Shown here one piece after another: positions 8,791 to 18,809 of a DNA stretch of 64,000 nucleotides. The position numbers were made by a program, and so were the translations under genes. How positions within the stretch are numbered: the stretch's first letter is position 1; every line of letters starts with the position of its first letter. The stretch spans positions 434,001 through 498,000 of the forward strand of contig JAXHMN010000016.1 in the NCBI GenBank assembly GCA_034521465.1. The letters are read 5' to 3'. This DNA comes from SURF-28 sp034521465. Its GTDB lineage: Bacteria; Bacteroidota; Ignavibacteria; Ignavibacteriales; Melioribacteraceae. Under the pieces are notes generated by a model. It was not told where the DNA came from. It saw only the letters and a list, made by a program, of their open reading frames with translations, and made no database searches.

Positions 8791-9603
8791 ATGAACAGAA
8801 CAAATCCGATTGGTATATTCGATTCCGGTATCGGCGGCTTAACGGTTGTCAAAAAATTAGATCAATTTTTACCGAATGAAAATGTTATTTACTTTGGCGA
8901 TACAGCCCGTGTTCCTTACGGTAATAAATCAAATCAAACAGTGATTGATTATGCAAAAGAGGATGCAAACTTTTTAATTAAAAAAAATGTTAAGATAATT
9001 ATAGTCGCTTGTAATACTGTTTCTTCGGTAGCGATGAGTGAGCTAAGAGATAAGTTTGAAATACCGATTATTGGAATGATTGAACCGGGCGCTAAGGCCG
9101 CAATTGAAAACACAAAAAATGGTAAAATAGGGGTGATTGGTACTTACGCAACAATAAATAACAAAGCATACTCAAAACAATTAAAAAAAATTGATAAGAA
9201 ATTTAAAGTAATCGAGAAAGCTTGCCCGCTTTTTGTTCCGCTTGCAGAAGAGGGAATGATTGATCATCCTGCCACAAAATTAATTGCAGAAGAATATTTA
9301 ACCGAATTAAAAAAAGCTGAAATTGATACATTGATTTTAGGTTGTACACATTACCCAATACTTTCAAACATGATTCAAAAAGTTATGGGAGATGAAGTAA
9401 CTTTAATTGACTCCGGAACCGCTGCTTCAACACTTGTTGAAGATTATTTGAAAGGGCGCGGTTTAAGAAATGAATCTAATCAAGCCGGTAAACATGAATT
9501 TTATGTAAGTGATCTACCTACAAAATTTAAAAACATTGCCGATACATTCTTGGGAAGACACATTGAATATCTTACCAAAGTAGATTTGGAAGAACTTATC
9601 TGA
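8791..9603 (+). CDS. murI: glutamate racemase
   Basis: A 270-residue enzyme interconverting L- and D-glutamate for peptidoglycan. The N-terminal GIFDSGIGGLT carries the catalytic Asp-Ser, GDTARVPYG follows, and the two catalytic cysteines are in VACNTVSS (about residue 70) and LGCTHYP (about residue 183). Both are present, so it should be active. ATG 8791 is chosen; a TTG nine bases earlier (8782) sits closer to the GGGA of the preceding spacer and is an alternative. It is downstream of glnD with no terminator between them. Confidence 0.96.
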   Translation: MNRTNPIGIFDSGIGGLTVVKKLDQFLPNENVIYFGDTARVPYGNKSNQTVIDYAKEDANFLIKKNVKIIIVACNTVSSVAMSELRDKFEIPIIGMIEPGAKAAIENTKNGKIGVIGTYATINNKAYSKQLKKIDKKFKVIEKACPLFVPLAEEGMIDHPATKLIAEEYLTELKKAEIDTLILGCTHYPILSNMIQKVMGDEVTLIDSGTAASTLVEDYLKGRGLRNESNQAGKHEFYVSDLPTKFKNIADTFLGRHIEYLTKVDLEELI

Positions 9604-9717
9604 AATCCTAAATCCGAAATTCTAATCTCTAAACAAATACAAAATTCTAAATCAAAAATTCAAAACTTCAGTTTACAGAAAACCGCCGTTTGTGATTTCG
9701 AATTTTGTGTTTTGGTT
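9603..9717. repeat. left part of an intergenic palindromic repeat interrupted by the IS element
   Basis: Begins AAATCCTAAATCCGAAATTC and ends in GAATTTTGTGTTTTGG. Its start is the inverted counterpart of GAATTTAGGATTT found right of the IS at about 10985-10997, suggesting one A/T-rich palindromic spacer element split by insertion. Confidence 0.5.
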
Positions 9718-10960
9718 TAGCCTTCCCCAAAAAGTGGACACGCAGAATAATTAGTATATTAAAGTTAAACAAACCAGGAGGTGTCCATGGAGATTAAAAC
9801 GGAGGAAGTTCTCAAAGGAATTTAAGTTAGATGTAGTAAACCTATTAAAAGTGGGAGATAAAAGTGTAAGAAAACTCTAGAAGAATTAGAAATACACGAG
9901 AGTATTAATATACAACTGGGTAAGAAAGTACGATCAGGAAAAGAAGAAGCATTCCGGGCGAAGGCAATCTGAAGAGTTCAGACAAGGAAGCAATGGAGCT
10001 AAGGAAACAATTAGCAGATGTAACTGAGGAACGAGACATCTTAAAAAAGGCTGTAAGCATCTTCTCTCAAGACCGAAAGAGAAATACGCATTTATAGAGC
10101 AACAAGGAAAGATTTTCGGTAGAGAAGATGTGCCGGGTATTAGGATTGTCAAAAAGTGGATATTATAATCGCAAGAAAAAGGAAAAGGCAAAAGAGAAAT
10201 TCAAGAAGAGCTGTTGTTAGAAGAAGATCAAAGAGATTTACATTGAATCTAGAGGTATTTACGGAAGTCCTCGGATAACAGAGGAACTGAGAAGAAGAGG
10301 GATAAAAAGCGACAAAAAGAGAATAGCCAGGCTAATGCAGCAATCTGGAATAAGGGCTTAAAACGGTAAAAAGATATAAACGAACAACGAACTCAAATCA
10401 TAAGCGAAAAGTTGAAGAGAACAGATTGAATCGGAATTTTAAAGGTAAAAGATCCCAAATAGATATGGTTAAGTGATAGAACATATATACGAACAAAAGA
10501 AGGCTGGATGTATTTAGCAACCATAATAGATTTATACTCAAGAAGAGTAGTTAGCTGGAAGTTAACAAGCAGTTGGGCTCAGACTTGTTTCAGGAACACT
10601 CAAGAGAGCCTTAGAAGAGCGTAAGTAACGAAGGACTGATCTTTCATTCGATCAAGGCATTCAATATGCTAGTAATGAATTCAAGAAGTTATTGAATAAA
10701 ATGGAATTATACAGTCTATGAGCAGAAAGGGAAATTGCTATACAATGCTGTTGGCACGAACATTTTTCCATACACTAAACAGAGCACTATAAATTTTGAA
10801 AAAGTACGAATCAAGAGAGCAAGCAAAAATGAGTATCTTTGATTACATTGAAATATTTTACAACAGAAAAAAGGTTACCTCAACGTTCGGCTATCAAACA
10901 CCGTTAGTTTCGAGAAATAAAAAAATAATTAAACTTCATGTCCACATTGGGGGAAGATCA
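9718..10960 (+). mobile_element. decayed IS3-family insertion sequence
   Basis: Terminal inverted repeats are visible: CTTCCCCAAAAAGTGGACA at 9722-9740 and TGTCCACATTGGGGGAAG at 10939-10956; the right end finishes ATCA. Between them are fragments of IS3-type orfA (KRRKFSKEFKLDVVNLLK after a frameshift at about 9797) and orfB (ESRGIYGSPRITEELRRRGI, WMYLATIIDLYSRRVVSW with a catalytic Asp, and FYNRKKVTSTFGYQTP at the end). The element is about 1.24 kb, right for IS3. I could not define a clean target duplication (GTT/TTT). It lies inside an intergenic palindromic repeat. Confidence 0.85.
9787..10936 (+). pseudogene. IS3-family transposase (OrfA + OrfB), multiply frameshifted
   Basis: Starts at ATG 9787 after an AGGAGG (9776-9781). 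OrfA (helix-turn-helix, about 90 residues) and OrfB (HTH_21 plus rve/DDE integrase domain, about 280 residues) can be followed only by switching frames at least eight times. The longest clean piece is the OrfB C-terminus from about 10796, with the IS3-typical FYNRKK...GYQTP. A programmed -1 frameshift between orfA and orfB is normal in IS3 elements, but here the breaks are spread throughout, so the copy is dead or badly sequenced. Confidence 0.8.
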
Positions 10961-10997
10961 TTTTGTTTAGAATTCAGTGCTTAGAATTTAGGATTTA
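10961..10997. repeat. right part of the interrupted intergenic palindromic repeat
   Basis: TTTTGTTTAGAATTCAGTGC followed by TTAGAATTTAGGATTT is the inverted partner of the left part at 9603-9717. The stop codon of the Nudix gene (10988-10990) lies inside it. Confidence 0.45.
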
Positions 10998-11527
10998 TTG
11001 AGGTACATCATTATTCCACTGATCGACTTTGCGTCTACAAGTTCACCATTAGCAATTTTTTCTTTAATCTGATCGATAGTAAATTCATAAACTTCCATTC
11101 CTTCTTCACCTTCTTCGCGGTTGTGATCACCGGGAGTTAAATTCTCAGCTAAATAAATATGGAGTATTTCATTGCAGAACCCGGGTGTTGTATAAATGTG
11201 TTCCGAGTTTAGTGACTTTGCCTGCGGTATAACCTGTTTCTTCGGTTAATTCGCGTGTTGCACAAATCTGAGGATCTTCATTGTCGTCAAGTTTACCGCC
11301 GGCAGTTCCAACACCCACTCTTTAAAGGATTAGCGGAATTGTTTTACAACTACTATTTTATTTTCATCAGTTACAGCTACGACAACAGCGCCGCCCGGAT
11401 GAACTGCCACTTCTCTTCTTCCGGTATTGCCGGTTGTATCGTATTGAATTTCATCAACTTTTAAATGCAAAAACTTTTCCACTGAATAAAATGTCGCTTC
11501 TTTATAAGCTTTGAACTTACTCATCAA
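10988..11527 (-). pseudogene. Nudix hydrolase (ADP-ribose pyrophosphatase-like), two frameshifts
   Basis: About 180 residues from ATG 11527. The first piece ends in VVVKQFR (11330), typical of NudF/ADP-ribose pyrophosphatases. After a frameshift near 11325 the Nudix box follows: GGKLDDNEDPQ, then ATRELTEETGYT, with the GX5EX7REUXEEXGU pattern intact. A second shift near 11190 restores a C-terminus ending in MMYLNKS before TAA 10988-10990. Family members hydrolyse ADP-ribose or related nucleoside diphosphates. All catalytic residues survive, so sequencing errors are as likely as decay. It is downstream of the lipocalin gene on the same strand, with about 25 bases between them. Confidence 0.75.
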
Positions 11528-11551
11528 TATCTCCTTGAAGAAAACTAATAT

Positions 11552-12088
11552 TTACTGATAACAAGATTGATCCGTGTGAATCATCTTTGAAGTATCAAAT
11601 CCTTTTTGTTCGGCGTTTTGTTTTAATTGCGCGACTATTGTTTCGTCAAGAGTTGGTGTGCGTGAGAGTATCCATAAATATTCTTCTGCTTGGTGAACCG
11701 ACAAGTGCATATTGATAATCTTCATCGAGTTCCAAAATCCAATAATCGCCTTTAAACGGCCAAAAGAGATTGCACTTTCAGTTTTGCGTTGTTGCTGCCT
11801 TCAACCACAAATGCTTTTCCGTTCGCTTGGATCAATTTCTCCGCTGGCGCTATCTTGGTTACAAGTATTTACTACTCTGATTGTTTCTTCATCAATTAAA
11901 GAATACTCAGCAGTTGTGCAATGACAGCCCTCTTGAAACCTGTTTGGGATCATTGCTATTTCATGCCACTTGCCGAGATACTTTTGTATATCAACTGATT
12001 TTACAGTATCAAGCGGCGGATAATTTCCACCGCAGTTAATAAGCAAAATGCTTATTGAAATTATTAACAGAAGTTTTAAATCTTTCAT
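11552..12088 (-). CDS. blc: lipocalin family lipoprotein (Blc-like), frameshifted
   Basis: Starts at ATG 12088 with a lipoprotein signal peptide (hydrophobic core, lipobox LINC at about residue 19). The lipocalin GxW motif is in YLGKWHEIAMIPNRFQ, and the bacterial Blc pattern EGCHCTTAEY follows. Frameshifts near 11805 and 11690 split the C-terminal half, which contains PFKGDYWILELD and ends HTDQSCYQ before TAA at 11552. The full length of about 178 residues is normal for Blc. These proteins sit in the outer membrane and bind fatty acids or lysophospholipids. Confidence 0.82.
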
Positions 12089-12221
12089 TCCACTACCTTT
12101 CTCTCAAAGGCTAAACACTTCATTTCTTTACTCAAATTGACAAGCTTAAGAACTTTAAAGCATAACCGATAATATCATAGAAATTTTATTCTAGCTTTTC
12201 TCTGTGGTCTTTCGTAGTGAA

Positions 12222-12605
12222 TTAGTAATTATAATACTGCATCAACTCGTGTCCCAAGTATCTAAGGACCGCTGTTATCACACCAAGATCATCAAGGTAG
12301 CCGATCAGCGGAGCAATATCCGGTATTGCATCAATAGGAGTAATGAAGTAAACAAGAGCTCCGACAACAATTGATTTCCGATACCAAGCAACCGAAGGAT
12401 CAGTCATATAATTAAAGAGCGCTCTAATATCTTTTGCGAAGGATATTTTTTTCCCGATCCGTTCAACCTTTTCCCAAAGATTTTCATCAACATAATTTTG
12501 TGCTTCGGCTACTCTCTCTTCGGTATCATATTCTTCGTTGAATTCTCGTTCAACGGTATCTTCGGCTAGATCGTCGAGATTGAACATTTCATCTTTATCG
12601 TTCAT
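12222..12605 (-). CDS. YkvA/DUF1232 family protein
   Basis: A complete 127-residue protein. The N-terminal half is acidic. The C-terminal half has the DUF1232 core: a hydrophobic helix (VVGALVYFITPIDAIPD) followed by the hallmark YLDDLGVI. The function of this family is unknown; members are small, membrane-associated proteins. Its ATG lies two bases after the S9 peptidase stop, which implies translational coupling. Confidence 0.85.
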   Translation of the reverse strand: MNDKDEMFNLDDLAEDTVEREFNEEYDTEERVAEAQNYVDENLWEKVERIGKKISFAKDIRALFNYMTDPSVAWYRKSIVVGALVYFITPIDAIPDIAPLIGYLDDLGVITAVLRYLGHELMQYYNY

Positions 12606-12607
12606 AT

Positions 12608-14649
12608 TTATTTCTCCATTTTATATTCTTCAAACCAATCAGTAAACTGTGTTCCACCAAAGTTTTGCATTTCTTGGTTTCACTACAAAATGATATTCAT
12701 CGGGATAATATAAAAATTTGCTTTCAACTCCTAATCTCTGTAGCGTTGAGAAAAATTCCATTGCTTGAGTTTCGGGAACTCTGAAATCCAAAGCGCCGTG
12801 AACAATAAGTGTAGGAGTTTTCATATTTTCTGCATACATGTGCGGCGACCATTTTTGGTAGAGTTCTCTGTTTCCCCAGTGGAGTTCCGCCCATTTCCCA
12901 TTCCGGAAACCAAAGTTCTTCGGTTGATCCCCACATGCTTTCTAAATTAAATACCCCGTCATGGCAGAGCAGCGCATTAAATCTTATCGGTATGACCATT
13001 GACCCAAGCAATCATGTAACCACCGTATGAAGCGCCTGAGGCAAATGTGTTTTCTTCATCGATGAAATCAAATTTTTCTAAAGCGTTGTCATAACTTTTC
13101 ATTAAATCGGTATAGACTTTACCGCCCCAATCTTGAGAAATTTCGTCAGTGAACTTTTGTCCATAACCCGTACTTCCTCTTGGGTTTGGTGCTACAACAA
13201 CATAACCGGGTGCTGCAAACATTTGTAAATTCCATCGGTAATGAAAATCATCAGACCATGCACCTTGAGGTCCGCCGTGAATTAAAAACATAAGCGGATA
13301 TTTTTTATCCGGATCAAAAAATGGCGGCGTTACAATTATTGATTGAACTTGTGCTCCTTCAGCGCCTTCGCTCCAAAATGTACCAAACTCACCAAATTCA
13401 ATTTCGGAAAGTAGTTCTTTGTTAACAGAAGTAATTTGTGAAAAGTTTTCACCATCTAATTCGATTGAAAAAATTTCATACGGCAGATCATTTCTTTGTT
13501 GTTTGAAATAAATTTTAGAATTATCCGTTGCTAATACCAAACTTGAGTTTACGTGCGGTTCATATAGTGTTGTCACTTCTTGACTTTCAACATCAATCGA
13601 ATAAATTGAATTGTTTACTTCGTTACCGGAATCGAAGTAAATTGTTTTTGAATCACTTGCCCAAACAATTTGTCCGATGGACATATCATATTGTTCGCTG
13701 ATATTTTTTAATTCTCCGCTTTCACGATTATAGAGAACCAAAGTTTGTTTGTCTGCTTCAAAACCGGCACGAGCCATTGAACGGAATGCAATAAATTCTC
13801 CATCGGGTGAGTAAACCGGTTGATTGTCGTTGCCTTCGCTGACGGAAATCTTTTTAATCTTGGGAGCTTTTCCTTTTTCTAAATTTTCTAAAGAAACGAT
13901 GAACACGTCATTGTTAGTATTCCATGCTTGCTCACCGGTATTGTTCATAACGAAAGCGGCTTCTTTTCCATCGGGTGAAATTGCATAGTCATGACTGCTT
14001 CCGAGTGCGATTGTTGGAATGTCTGTTTCTATACCTAATGTTAAATCATAGTGTTCGTTGGATTCTAAATCCATTAAAAATAAATGTGATTTTTTTGGAC
14101 CTGTCCAATGATTCCAGTGTCTGAATAAAAGTTCATCAAAGATATCTGCTTCGTAACCACGATTGGATCTTTGTTCATCTTTTTCTTTGTTGCATTCTTG
14201 TGTTTTACATTCGGGCCATACTGATGAAGTAAACAAAAATTTTGATCCGTCATTTGCCCAAACAATTCCGGAGGCGCCTGTATAAATAGCAGTTAATTTC
14301 TCTTCGTTACCGCCGTCGATATCTGCAATCCAAATTTGATCATCTTTTTCGAATGTTAATCTTCCATCGGGTGAAAATTTGGGGGAAGATTCGTTTACTT
14401 CGGAAGTTTTGAAAGAACGAAGATTGTTTTCGTCAACATCAATTAAATAAATGTCTGTGTTACCCTTGTTTGTTTCAAAGCTGTAAATAGTTTGATCGAA
14501 AGCGATTGTTTTACCATTAGGGGAAACGTCGAACGAACCTATTCGTTTCATCGCCCAAAGATCATCAATTGTGATGGCGCGTTTATCTTGGGCAGTAATT
14601 TGTAAAACTGAAAAGAGAACTATAAAAAAAGGAATGTTATTCTTTGCAT
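12608..14649 (-). CDS. S9 family serine peptidase (acylaminoacyl/dipeptidyl-peptidase type), frameshifted
   Basis: A gene of about 680 residues, read in several frames. A signal peptide from ATG 14649 (QRITFLF..., ending near AQDKRA) goes out of frame at a run of seven T where eight would keep it open. The main frame 12977-14551 holds a WD40-like beta-propeller (repeated SPDGK/SPDGE motifs) and the start of the alpha/beta-hydrolase domain: LIHGGPQGAW and the nucleophile in GASYGGYMIAW. Further shifts near 12975, 12845 and 12650 split the rest, which carries the catalytic Asp region (IVHGALDFRVPETQ) and His (DEYHFVVKPRN). All three catalytic residues are present. It likely degrades peptides in the periplasm. 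Confidence 0.85.
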
Positions 14650-14657
14650 TATTACCT

Positions 14658-16127
14658 CTAATTTTCGAAATGTTTTGATTTTAAAAGATCATTGAAGAGC
14701 TTTATAAAGGCAATATTCTTATAGTGTTTGACTGAAAATTCGTAGCAAATTTGGAAGACTGAAGCACTACTAATTTTCTCAATTCTATACTTTCGCATTT
14801 TTTTAAAGGATTCGTTCTGTCGATTCCCAAGAATATCTGCGGTTTCTACAATTTTCCATTCGTGTTGTTCTAGGGCTTTTAAGATATAATCTTTTTCAAA
14901 GTCTGATATGGCTGCTTTTAAGTCTTTAATCTCATCATCAAAATCTAGATTTTGCTGATTTTTGAATTACATGTGGAATTTGTTCACCGCTGATCTCTTC
15001 GCTGCTTGTAAAAATCACAAGTTTTTCCACAACGTTTTTTAATTCCCGAACATTTCCGGGCCAATGAAGATTTTTAAGAATCGATTCACCTTGCCGAGAA
15101 GATTGACTTAACTTTTTTGTTATAACTTTCACTGAACTGTTTAATAAAATGATAAACCAAAGGTAAAATGTCATTTTTTCTTTCATGAAGCGGTGGAACG
15201 TTAATTCGAACAACGTTTATTCTGTGGTAGAGATCTTCTCTGAATGTTCCGTTTTCAACAAGGGCATTAATGTTTTTGTTTGTTGCGGTGATAATTCTAA
15301 CATCAACTTTTTGCGGGTTGATTGCTGCCGACTTTTTCAATTTCGTTATCTTCGAGTACTCTTAAAATTTTTGACTGCAGCCGGCTATCCATATCGCCAA
15401 TTTCGTTCGAGAAAAAGTGTCCAGCCGTTAGCTGCTTCGAACTTTCCGATTTTATCTTCATGCGCACTACGTGAATGAACCTTTTGTATGCCCAAATAAT
15501 TCACTTTCCGATAACTCGCTTGGGATCGCAGCACAGTTTACTTTTATGTGATTCGCCGAACGTCTGCTATTTCTGTTATGATGAATTGACCAAGCGACTA
15601 ATTCTTTACCCGCTCCGGTTTCACCGGTTATCAGTACTTTTGCATTTGTCGATGTAACTTTTTCAATTTGCTTCAGAAGTTCGTTCGTTTCTGTGCTTTC
15701 GCCAATAATCCTATTGTTCTCTAATAATTCACTATAGATCGCATCCTTCTCGAGCACTAATTCTTTTTCTTAATTGCGTTGTTCAAAGTTACAAGAAGGC
15801 GTTCTGCATCAATTGGTTATCAAGAAAATCATAAGCGCCGTTTTTAATGAAATCAACTGCAATATCAATACTGCTTTGACCGGAGACAATTATTACAGGC
15901 GTGAGGGGTGAATTTTTTGAATTATTTGAAATAACTTCAATTCCATTTAGTCCGGGCATTCTTACATCTAAAAGAATTGCATTAAAATCTTGTGCTTGAA
16001 TGATCTCTAAAACATTACGCGGATTCGAAATTGTGAGTGTGGAAAAACCGTACATTTCTAAAATCTTTTTCACGGATTTGAGATAATTTTCTTCATCGTC
16101 TATTGCAAGTACACGTTTAAGCATCAT
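14658..16127 (-). pseudogene. NtrC-family sigma-54-dependent response regulator, multiply frameshifted
   Basis: About 490 residues from ATG 16127. Receiver domain: IDDEE acidic pocket, phospho-accepting Asp in LLDVRMPG, then IVSGQSS. AAA+ domain: Walker A GETGAGKE, the sigma-54 contact region SELFGHTKGSFT (GAFTGA equivalent GSFT), then ITATNKNINALV and WPGNVRELKN. A C-terminal Fis-like helix-turn-helix (residues KKMRKY) follows and the frame ends at TAG 14658-14660, eight bases before the S9 peptidase ATG. At least four frameshifts (near 15785, 15465, 15345 and 15090) break it. It overlaps the sensor kinase stop by 11 bases, so it is its partner. It could control the S9-DUF1232 genes downstream. 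Confidence 0.8.
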
Positions 16128-18627
16128 TTTCCGGTTGATTGTGAGGAAGTTTTATGATGAAAGTTGTACCAAATCCGACTTTAAGCTCGAACCTGATGGT
16201 ACCCAGTGGTCTTCAACTATTTTCTTAGCAATAGTTAAACCCATTCCCGTGCCGTGCTTTTATCTGAGTGAAATATGGCTCAAAAAGATCTTGTTTTTCT
16301 CCTCACAGGTTAATCCTTTACCGTTCTGTGTTATCAAAAATTCCAACATGCGAACCACCGGCATGTTGCAGATCGTCAACTAGGTTAACCGTTATATTGA
16401 TCAATCCGTCAGATGTTGATTTGCGTCAATTGCATTTCAACAAAAATGTGTACACGATTGAACCATCTGGTTTGGATCAGCCCAAACGGAATGAAGATCA
16501 TCATGAATTTCATACTCGAACTTTATTCCATCATCAAAATATTTTTTGAAGGGCTTTATTGAATTCTCAATTAATGTGTTGATATCAGTCCATTGTAAAT
16601 TACGGCTCTTCCGGAAACTGCTGAATTTTAAGGAAGCTTTTAGTCAATTCACTTATTTGTCTAATTTCCTCGTGAATCATTTCGATATCATCATTTAACG
16701 GTGACTTGTCTGCAATAGGACTTTCACTAATGCGTCTCTTCAAAGCGGTTAAATTTAATTGAATTGTGAGAGAGTGGAGTTTTAATATCATGTGCAACTT
16801 TTTGAGCGAGTCGACGCAAATTTTACTTCTTATCACCTTCAATTTCTTTTTTGTTAAGTTCTGAATTTTAATCACAAAAGAGTGGGGAATATGAAATAAT
16901 GTAAAAAGAGGAAGTACTTGAACTTTACCCGATAAAACTAAAATTATTTTTCGTGAAAGCAATGTCACGGCTAACTTCTTTTTCTACTTTGAATGCTTCG
17001 GATATCACATTTGTTAATTCTGAAGTCTGTTTTGAAGGTGAAGATATTTTTATTTTTTTGAATGCTTGCGTCCAATGATAAATTATTGATTATGCTTTTG
17101 TTGTAGGATTTTTATATTCCCCCAGATAATCGGTAATAATAATTCCTAAATTGACATCATCGTAAGAATAATTATCAGGCGTCAGATTACTTCTTACAAC
17201 TCTACTGAAAAGGCGATGAATCAATAATAATAGAAAATAGAAAGCAATCGTAATAAGAATAAAAATCGGGATCGCAGAATTCTGCTATATAATTTATTTT
17301 GGGAGTAAATAGATAAGTCATTTCTTCGGTATTGACAACAAGTTGCGGCACATCATTTTGGTCGTCGGACTTTATTGATATATTCATAATTGTCGATTCA
17401 AAATTTTTTTTTAGTAGCAGTTCTAATTGTGATGAAAGCAAAAACAATGAGTTTTGAGTTTGGAGAATTATTTCTTGATCCGTCTTCCCTTTCAGAATAT
17501 CTTTAATCAATACCGAACCTGTTAATCATCCTTTTCTAATTTAATTGAATTGATTTTCTCGAAATTAAGATCATACTTTGCAACTTCCCCGGTTCCAAAA
17601 ATCGCCGTAAAAATAATTGCTGAAAATTCTTTCATCCTTTAAAAAGATCGATTATTCTAAGTTTACTCGGTAGTTCTTCTTTTTTCTAATCATCTCGAAA
17701 TCTAAATCCATAAGAGCAAAAATATCATTTGGGAATTTTGTTTTTTTATTGTAAAAAGCAAAAAGCAACCCTTCATTATCATTGTATCTTATCAGATCAA
17801 AGTGGAACCCACTTAAAAATCCTTCCAATTTGAAAAGGTCTTTGAACGTATTCAAAATCTTTGTTCAGAATTATTAGCCAATTAGTATGATCATGTATGC
17901 CAAGTTTATTTTTTGTGTTGCCGGAAGATGAAGCTTCTGAGAATAATCTCATCAAATCCATCCTTATTAACGTCATGAAAAATAAACTTGGAGACCGGAG
18001 CTGTTGTTTCAAAAATAATTGATTTGTTCGAAAGTATTTAAGTCAAATGCAAAAAGACCCCAGTGGGTAAATTGAATGTCCGGTTGCTGGACTTAAATAC
18101 ATTTCGTAAGTTTTATGATTTATCAAGATCGGCGAATTCAATCAGTGCATCTTTTAAATCCAGAATTTTGTTGTCACCATTTTTGGTTTTTTTATAATCG
18201 GCTTCTCCTTAACTATAAATTCATTATTCTGTACGTCAATAACACTTAAGAAGAGAAGTGAATCATTCTTAGAAAGAACAAATAATTCATCGTAATTATC
18301 ATTGTTTATATCAAAATTCTTAACGGCAGTTAGCAGCATTGGATTGAGTAGATTGAACGGCTCTTCGGATAGTTCCGTTATCGTTATAAACTTGCAGAAA
18401 ATAAACGGTTGCCTTTCCTAAATGAATTCTTTCACAGCTTCCGCTTCGTTTAAGATCCTTGTAGAGGTTTAATGATGAGTCAGTTAAACCGAACTCTTCG
18501 TTTTTTTCAAAAACATATATGTTAAAAGTATTGGTTAATAAAGAAAATATTCAGAAGGGAAAATCACTGCTATTGCAGCAAGAGTTAAATGGAGCTTAGC
18601 ATATCTTTTTCGGATTGAGTTTTGCAT
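16117..18627 (-). pseudogene. sensor histidine kinase with periplasmic FG-GAP/VCBS-like region, heavily frameshifted
   Basis: About 830 residues if repaired. It starts at ATG 18627 with a hydrophobic helix (AKLHLTLAAIAVIF). Residues encoded at about 18350-17300 contain calcium-loop-like repeats, DINNDNYDELF and DVNKDGFDEII, typical of FG-GAP/VCBS propeller repeats. A second helix (IPIFILITIAFYFLLLLIH, about 17220-17275) is followed by a short PAS-like stretch, an H-box AHDIKTPLS (about 16780) and HATPase fragments (LFEPYFT, ARHGNG) to the end at 16117-16119. Eight or more frame changes are needed. Overlap with the regulator gene shows they form a two-component pair. The ligand is unknown. Confidence 0.7.
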
Positions 18628-18809
18628 TACTCGTTTGAGATTTAATACACTGAAAATAACAAATTATGAGATTTTGTATGTTGCAAAAACGAAACATTCG
18701 TTTGAGATGTTAAATCTTGATGGTGTTTTTGGGATAAGATGTCCCATAATTATTCAGTTTGCTTAACCCCCCTTTATTTGATAATTTTCAGTTTCTTTTA
18801 AATAAACTT

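Noticed and set aside
9787..10400. Programmed -1 frameshift linking IS3 orfA and orfB as explanation of the breaks
   Set aside because: Breaks occur throughout both ORFs, not at a single slippery site, so the element is degenerate or mis-sequenced.
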